From assembly GCF_000427965.1 (NCBI RefSeq), contig NZ_ATZA01000028.1, positions 1-64,000 on the forward strand: a DNA stretch of 64,000 nucleotides, read 5' to 3'. Shown here in pieces: positions 60,848 to 64,000 of this stretch (position 1 is the stretch's first letter; each line of letters opens with the position of its first letter). Origin of the DNA: Olivibacter sitiensis DSM 17696. Lineage in GTDB: Bacteria; Bacteroidota; Bacteroidia; Sphingobacteriales; Sphingobacteriaceae. The position numbers and the translations under genes are program-made. The notes beneath the pieces are model-generated. The model saw only the letters and a program-made list of their open reading frames with translations, searched no databases and had not been told where the DNA came from.

Positions 60848-61000
60848 CTAAGCTGCTCCTCTTATGACACGCAATAGCACAGCAATAATCGCAATCACCA
60901 ATAATACGTGAATAATACCTCCTGTAGCATACCCTCCAAAGAAACTGACCGCCCAGATAATCACTAGAATAACTGCGACGAGATACAATAGATTTCCCAT
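60848..61000 (-). CDS. lmo0937-family small membrane protein, 50 residues
   Basis: Short reverse-strand frame from an ATG at 61000: MGNLLYLVAVILVIIWAVSF, then a Gly-rich turn FGGYATGG and a second helix IIHVLLVIAIIAVLLRVIRG. Two membrane helices in a hairpin with the sequence of the lmo0937 family, widespread stress-associated peptides of unknown function. Stop TAG at 60848-60850. It faces ispD tail to tail with 16 bases between. Confidence 0.85.
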   Translation of the reverse strand: MGNLLYLVAVILVIIWAVSFFGGYATGGIIHVLLVIAIIAVLLRVIRGAA

Positions 61001-61120
61001 AATTCTGTTTTTCTCTAAGTAAATGATTAATAAATAATTAATTTATACATCATAAGCAATCCAGAAGGATATTTGTTTGAAAAGAGTCAAATAATTATCA
61101 GGAATATTACAAAAAAAGCG

Positions 61121-61149
61121 CCCTTAACAAGGGCGCTTCGATATATTAC
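61121..61149 (-). terminator. Terminator of the aldolase gene
   Basis: Perfect 10-bp stem AAGCGCCCTT/AAGGGCGCTT with a 3-base loop, followed on the reverse strand by a run of T, 35 bases after the aldolase stop. Confidence 0.85.
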
Positions 61150-61183
61150 TTTACGTCTAAACGTCAAAGACATTTCAATAAAC

Positions 61184-62263
61184 CTATAACTTACTGTTGG
61201 CATCAATGCAATTCAATTCCTCGAAAGCTTGCTTCAGGCGTTTCACAAAGGTTTCCTCCCCTTTTCTGAGCCAAACACGTGGGTCATAGTATTTTTTATT
61301 TGGAGAGTCCTCGCCTTCGGGATTGCCAATCTGGCCTTGCAGATAGGCTTCGTTAGCCTTATAATAGTTTTTCACGCCTTCCCAAAATGCCCATTGCATA
61401 TCGGTATCGATATTCATCTTAATGGCGCCATAGGAAAGTGCCTCGGCAATTTCTTCCGGTGAAGATCCTGATCCACCATGGAACACAAAGTTCACGGGTT
61501 TCTCTTCGGTTAAGCCATATTTTTCACGGATGTAATCTTGTGAATTTTTCAGGATAACAGGTTGAAGTTTCACATTGCCTGGTTTGTATACGCCATGCAC
61601 ATTGCCAAATGCTGCCGCTACAGTAAATCGGTCGCTGACAGACTTCAACTCTTCATAAGCATAAGCAACCTCCTCAGGTTGTGTATACAATTTCGAACTG
61701 TCTACATCCGAATTGTCCACACCATCTTCTTCGCCGCCGGTCACTCCAAGTTCTATTTCCAGCGTCATGCCCAATGCTTTCATTCTTTCCAGGTACTTCT
61801 TGGAAATGGCAATATTCTCTTCAATAGGCTCTTCAGATAGATCGATCATATGCGATGAGAACAAAGGCTTACCTGTTTCCTTGAAAAACTGCTCTCCATG
61901 ATCTAGCAAACCATCGATCCATGGCAACAATTTTTTTGCCGCATGATCGGTATGTAAAATAACCGCTACGCCGTAATGTTCGGCCAATAGATGCACATGT
62001 TTTGCTGCCGATACTGCTCCCAAAACACAAGCTTGCAAATTGGTATTGTCCAAAGTTTTACCTGCATAAAACTGAGCGCCACCATTTGACAATTGAATGA
62101 TAACTGGAGAATTGACCGCCTTAGCAGTTTCCATAACCGCGTTGACGGAATTGGTACCTATCGTATTGACAGCTGGAAGGGCAAACTTATGTTGCTTGGC
62201 GATTTCGAATAACTCCTGTACTGCATCGCCATAAACAACTCCTTTATAACCTTTTAAACTCAT
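61184..62263 (-). CDS. fbaA: Class II fructose-bisphosphate aldolase
   Basis: Zinc-dependent glycolytic aldolase joining or splitting dihydroxyacetone phosphate and glyceraldehyde 3-phosphate. 359 residues of the class IIA (E. coli FbaA-like) form: LPAVNTIGTNSVNAVMETA near 29, zinc/catalytic ILHTDHAAKKL near 107, LEIELGVTGGEEDGVDN near 171, FGNVHGVYKPG near 222 and NFVFHGGSGSSPEEI near 261. ATG at 62263, strong terminator downstream. Monocistronic. Confidence 0.96.
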   Translation of the reverse strand: MSLKGYKGVVYGDAVQELFEIAKQHKFALPAVNTIGTNSVNAVMETAKAVNSPVIIQLSNGGAQFYAGKTLDNTNLQACVLGAVSAAKHVHLLAEHYGVAVILHTDHAAKKLLPWIDGLLDHGEQFFKETGKPLFSSHMIDLSEEPIEENIAISKKYLERMKALGMTLEIELGVTGGEEDGVDNSDVDSSKLYTQPEEVAYAYEELKSVSDRFTVAAAFGNVHGVYKPGNVKLQPVILKNSQDYIREKYGLTEEKPVNFVFHGGSGSSPEEIAEALSYGAIKMNIDTDMQWAFWEGVKNYYKANEAYLQGQIGNPEGEDSPNKKYYDPRVWLRKGEETFVKRLKQAFEELNCIDANSKL

Positions 62264-62587
62264 CTTTTAATGTGTATTATTTATGAAAGTCCGAAAATAC
62301 ACAATAAAATTAATTTAGAGAGGATTTGGTCTATAAAATATTGCTAAGCATGCGACAAAACATCAAACGGTCGCCACGTCATTGCCAATGATAAATCAGT
62401 GACGAAAATAGTCATGGCGAACGCCAGAATATACAAATCATCTGGGAAAAAGACTATGCTTGCCCATGATCCTCCCTCAATAAGCCTACTTAGAAATGCA
62501 ACTCGTTTTTGACTACAACAAAAGGCGTTTAGGCTAAATCTGTCTTTTGCGTGTTGCTGACCTTTGTATCAACAAGATAACAAAGCA
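62264..62587. other. Divergent region between aldolase and SDR genes
   Basis: 324 bases with no credible gene. It contains a dyad CGTCA/TGACG nested inside TCGCC/GGCGA (about 62371-62422), a possible operator. A -7-like GACCTTTG lies at 62559-62566 before the SDR gene. Nothing else is recognisable. Confidence 0.4.
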
Positions 62588-63577
62588 ATGGACATCAAAA
62601 ACAACACCATTTTAGTAACAGGCGGAACAGGAGGTTTCGGCTTTGAGTTTGCTTCAAAACTGATAGCGCTCGGAAACACGGTGATCATCACAGGCAGAAA
62701 CGCCCTAAAACTCATAGAAATAGAGCGGAAGCTTCCTGCCATACATGTCATACAGAGTGATGTAAGCAAACCTGAGGACATTATCAATTTATATGATCAG
62801 GTTATTCAGCGATTCCCTAAACTGAATATCATCATCAACAATGCCGGGGAGATGCGGAAGTTCGCGCTACAGCAGGAACAGGAGCTGACCGACATCACCC
62901 GTGAAATCGAGATCAACCTGATGGGGCCCATCCGGATGGTGCAGCAATTTCTGCCACACCTGAAAAAGCAGAAAAACGCAGCCATCATGAACGTCACTTC
63001 AGGTATCGCCCTGATGCCTTTCCCCATAGCGCCTATTTATGGCGCCACAAAATCAGGTCTTCGTTCTTACACGCAAGCGTTGAGGGTGCAATTAAAAAAC
63101 ACCAACATCAAGGTAATAGAGCTTGTTGCTCCCGGTTCATCCACCCCACTGAATGACAAATTCATGAACGAGGATGGCTTTAGTGCGAATGCATTGATGG
63201 CACCCGATAAAATTGTAGATGCCGCCATCAAAGGAATGCAAAATGATCAGGATGAAGTCTATCCCGGTATTGCCAAATTAATGAGGGTGATCAGCAGGGT
63301 TGCACCCAAATTAATGATTGCACAATCTGCCAAAATGGGGGCTTCAACCATGTACGGTGCTAACTACAAACAAGCAATGAAAGAAAACAACAAAGACAGC
63401 CTGTCGCAGTTTTGGTTCGTACTTTCCAATATGATCCCGCCAATAGGTTTTTTCCTCTATTTCAAACATCGGAATCAACATCCCAATAAAGCCAGAAGAG
63501 CGTTGACAAGTGCGCTCATTGGTGTACCCATAGCATTGATGGCAGGGTATGTCATGAACACGTTTGTATTGAACTGA
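62588..63577 (+). CDS. Short-chain dehydrogenase/reductase with C-terminal membrane tail
   Basis: 329 residues. Classical SDR core: cofactor loop LVTGGTGGFGFEFA near 10, NNAGEM near 84, catalytic Ser in NVTSGIAL near 138 and Tyr-Lys in YGATKSG near 151-155. It resembles DltE-like oxidoreductases. After about 240 the protein continues with a basic linker and two hydrophobic stretches (FVLSNMIPPIGFFLYF, SALIGVPIALMAGYVMN) not found in short classical SDRs, suggesting membrane attachment. ATG at 62588; earlier in-frame start at 62564 less likely. Confidence 0.87.
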   Translation: MDIKNNTILVTGGTGGFGFEFASKLIALGNTVIITGRNALKLIEIERKLPAIHVIQSDVSKPEDIINLYDQVIQRFPKLNIIINNAGEMRKFALQQEQELTDITREIEINLMGPIRMVQQFLPHLKKQKNAAIMNVTSGIALMPFPIAPIYGATKSGLRSYTQALRVQLKNTNIKVIELVAPGSSTPLNDKFMNEDGFSANALMAPDKIVDAAIKGMQNDQDEVYPGIAKLMRVISRVAPKLMIAQSAKMGASTMYGANYKQAMKENNKDSLSQFWFVLSNMIPPIGFFLYFKHRNQHPNKARRALTSALIGVPIALMAGYVMNTFVLN

Positions 63578-63649
63578 ACGATAAAGAAACAATGGGCGGT
63601 TTTATGCACGCCTGAGGAAAAATTCAACAAAAATTAGATTTATATACGA

Positions 63650-64000
63650 ATGAAACAAATCCTGCTGATCTTATTATTTTTTGTCAGTCTTGGTGCCTTT
63701 GCACAGACTGGAGCCATCCGTGGCCGAATCATTGACAACATCACCAAGCAACCGGTGATAGGCGCCAGTGTGCGCATAGACAATATACAACTTGGCGCTA
63801 CCACAGACACAGCCGGTGTTTTTACCATCAATAATGTGCCCATTGGCACTTATTCCGTCACTATTTCGTCCATAGGTTTCCAAACAAAAAACATCAGTGA
63901 AATAATCATCACGTCAAACAAGACCTACTATTCAGAAATAGAGCTACTAGAAGGAGCATCCACCCTGGGTGAGGTTACTGTCAACGCATTTAGGGGAGAA
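63650..64000 (+). CDS. TonB-dependent receptor, N-terminal part (runs off window)
   Basis: The frame starts at an ATG at 63650 and is open to the window edge, 117 residues. Signal peptide MKQILLILLFFVSLGAFAQ, then a carboxypeptidase-regulatory-like domain (GAIRGRIIDNITKQPVIGA, TTDTAGVFTINNVPIGTY) and the beginning of the plug region (LGEVTVNAFRGE), as in Bacteroidota TonB-dependent receptors. It would import an iron chelate, vitamin or glycan; the window ends before any specificity can be judged. Confidence 0.88.
   Translation, partial: MKQILLILLFFVSLGAFAQTGAIRGRIIDNITKQPVIGASVRIDNIQLGATTDTAGVFTINNVPIGTYSVTISSIGFQTKNISEIIITSNKTYYSEIELLEGASTLGEVTVNAFRGE

Noticed and set aside
1-64000. tRNA or rRNA genes
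   Set aside because: No stretch with tRNA T-arm consensus or rRNA-like sequence was noticed. A covariance-model scan would settle it.
1-64000. CRISPR array
   Set aside because: No regularly spaced repeats of 24-40 bases were seen; the repeats found are short tandem or palindromic units.

Overview
The window is a piece of chromosome from a member of the Bacteroidota, most probably the Sphingobacteriaceae (Sphingobacterium, Pedobacter or Olivibacter type). The evidence is the moderate GC content, Bacteroidota promoters (TTTG, about 20 bases, TAnnTTTG), very weak Shine-Dalgarno signals, menaquinone made by the futalosine route (mqnA, mqnE, mqnC), a hybrid sensor kinase carrying an AraC domain, a TonB-dependent receptor with a carboxypeptidase-regulatory-like N-terminus, and a CzcA-type pump fused to a TolC-like domain. 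No rRNA, tRNA, CRISPR array or prophage was seen.

Layout. Bases 1-191 hold the start of an IS4-type transposase running off the window. 0.4-17 kb is mostly housekeeping: lon behind a sigma-54-like promoter, an MscS channel, a mqnE-phosphatase-mqnA operon, a GNAT enzyme, a membrane cytochrome c, a DnaQ-like exonuclease, an NlpC/P60 lipoprotein, mtaB, a heterodimeric ABC exporter with one degenerate ATP site, mqnC and scpB. 17-31 kb has small lipoproteins, a 192-bp MITE-like element, thioredoxin, an amidohydrolase, an aldo/keto reductase, an orphan receiver, dinB, a small outer-membrane barrel, a cold-shock protein, a second sigma-70 factor, a fatty acid desaturase, a PA2169-type protein, a structured intergenic region and a DEAD-box helicase. 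30-34 kb carries gamma-glutamyltransferase and an acyl-CoA dehydrogenase.

The accessory core is 34-56 kb. A hybrid two-component regulator lies upstream of three paralogous lipocalin-like lipoproteins and a di-heme peroxidase. A 9-bp direct repeat with 21-bp spacing sits just upstream of the predicted promoter of that operon. Next come a TetR-controlled RND drug-efflux operon with three operator-like dyads, a flavin reductase, a DUF4349 lipoprotein, a divergent qorB/hxlR pair with ACTTAC/GTAAGT dyads, a Fur-family regulator, and a divalent-metal RND system in which pump and outer-membrane channel are one 1453-residue reading frame. 56-64 kb returns to housekeeping: DUF808, an FtsX/MacB-type permease, queA, ispD, a 50-residue lmo0937-type membrane peptide, class II aldolase, an SDR and the start of a TonB-dependent receptor.

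All coordinates were read by eye. Many starts were moved inward to an ATG or TTG that fits the family. Terminators, promoters and operators are pattern calls without folding or statistics. The best candidate for a poorly described system is the regulator / triple lipoprotein / di-heme peroxidase locus at 33.9-39.0 kb. The fused metal pump, the sigma-54-like promoters and the structured region before the helicase are the next most interesting.
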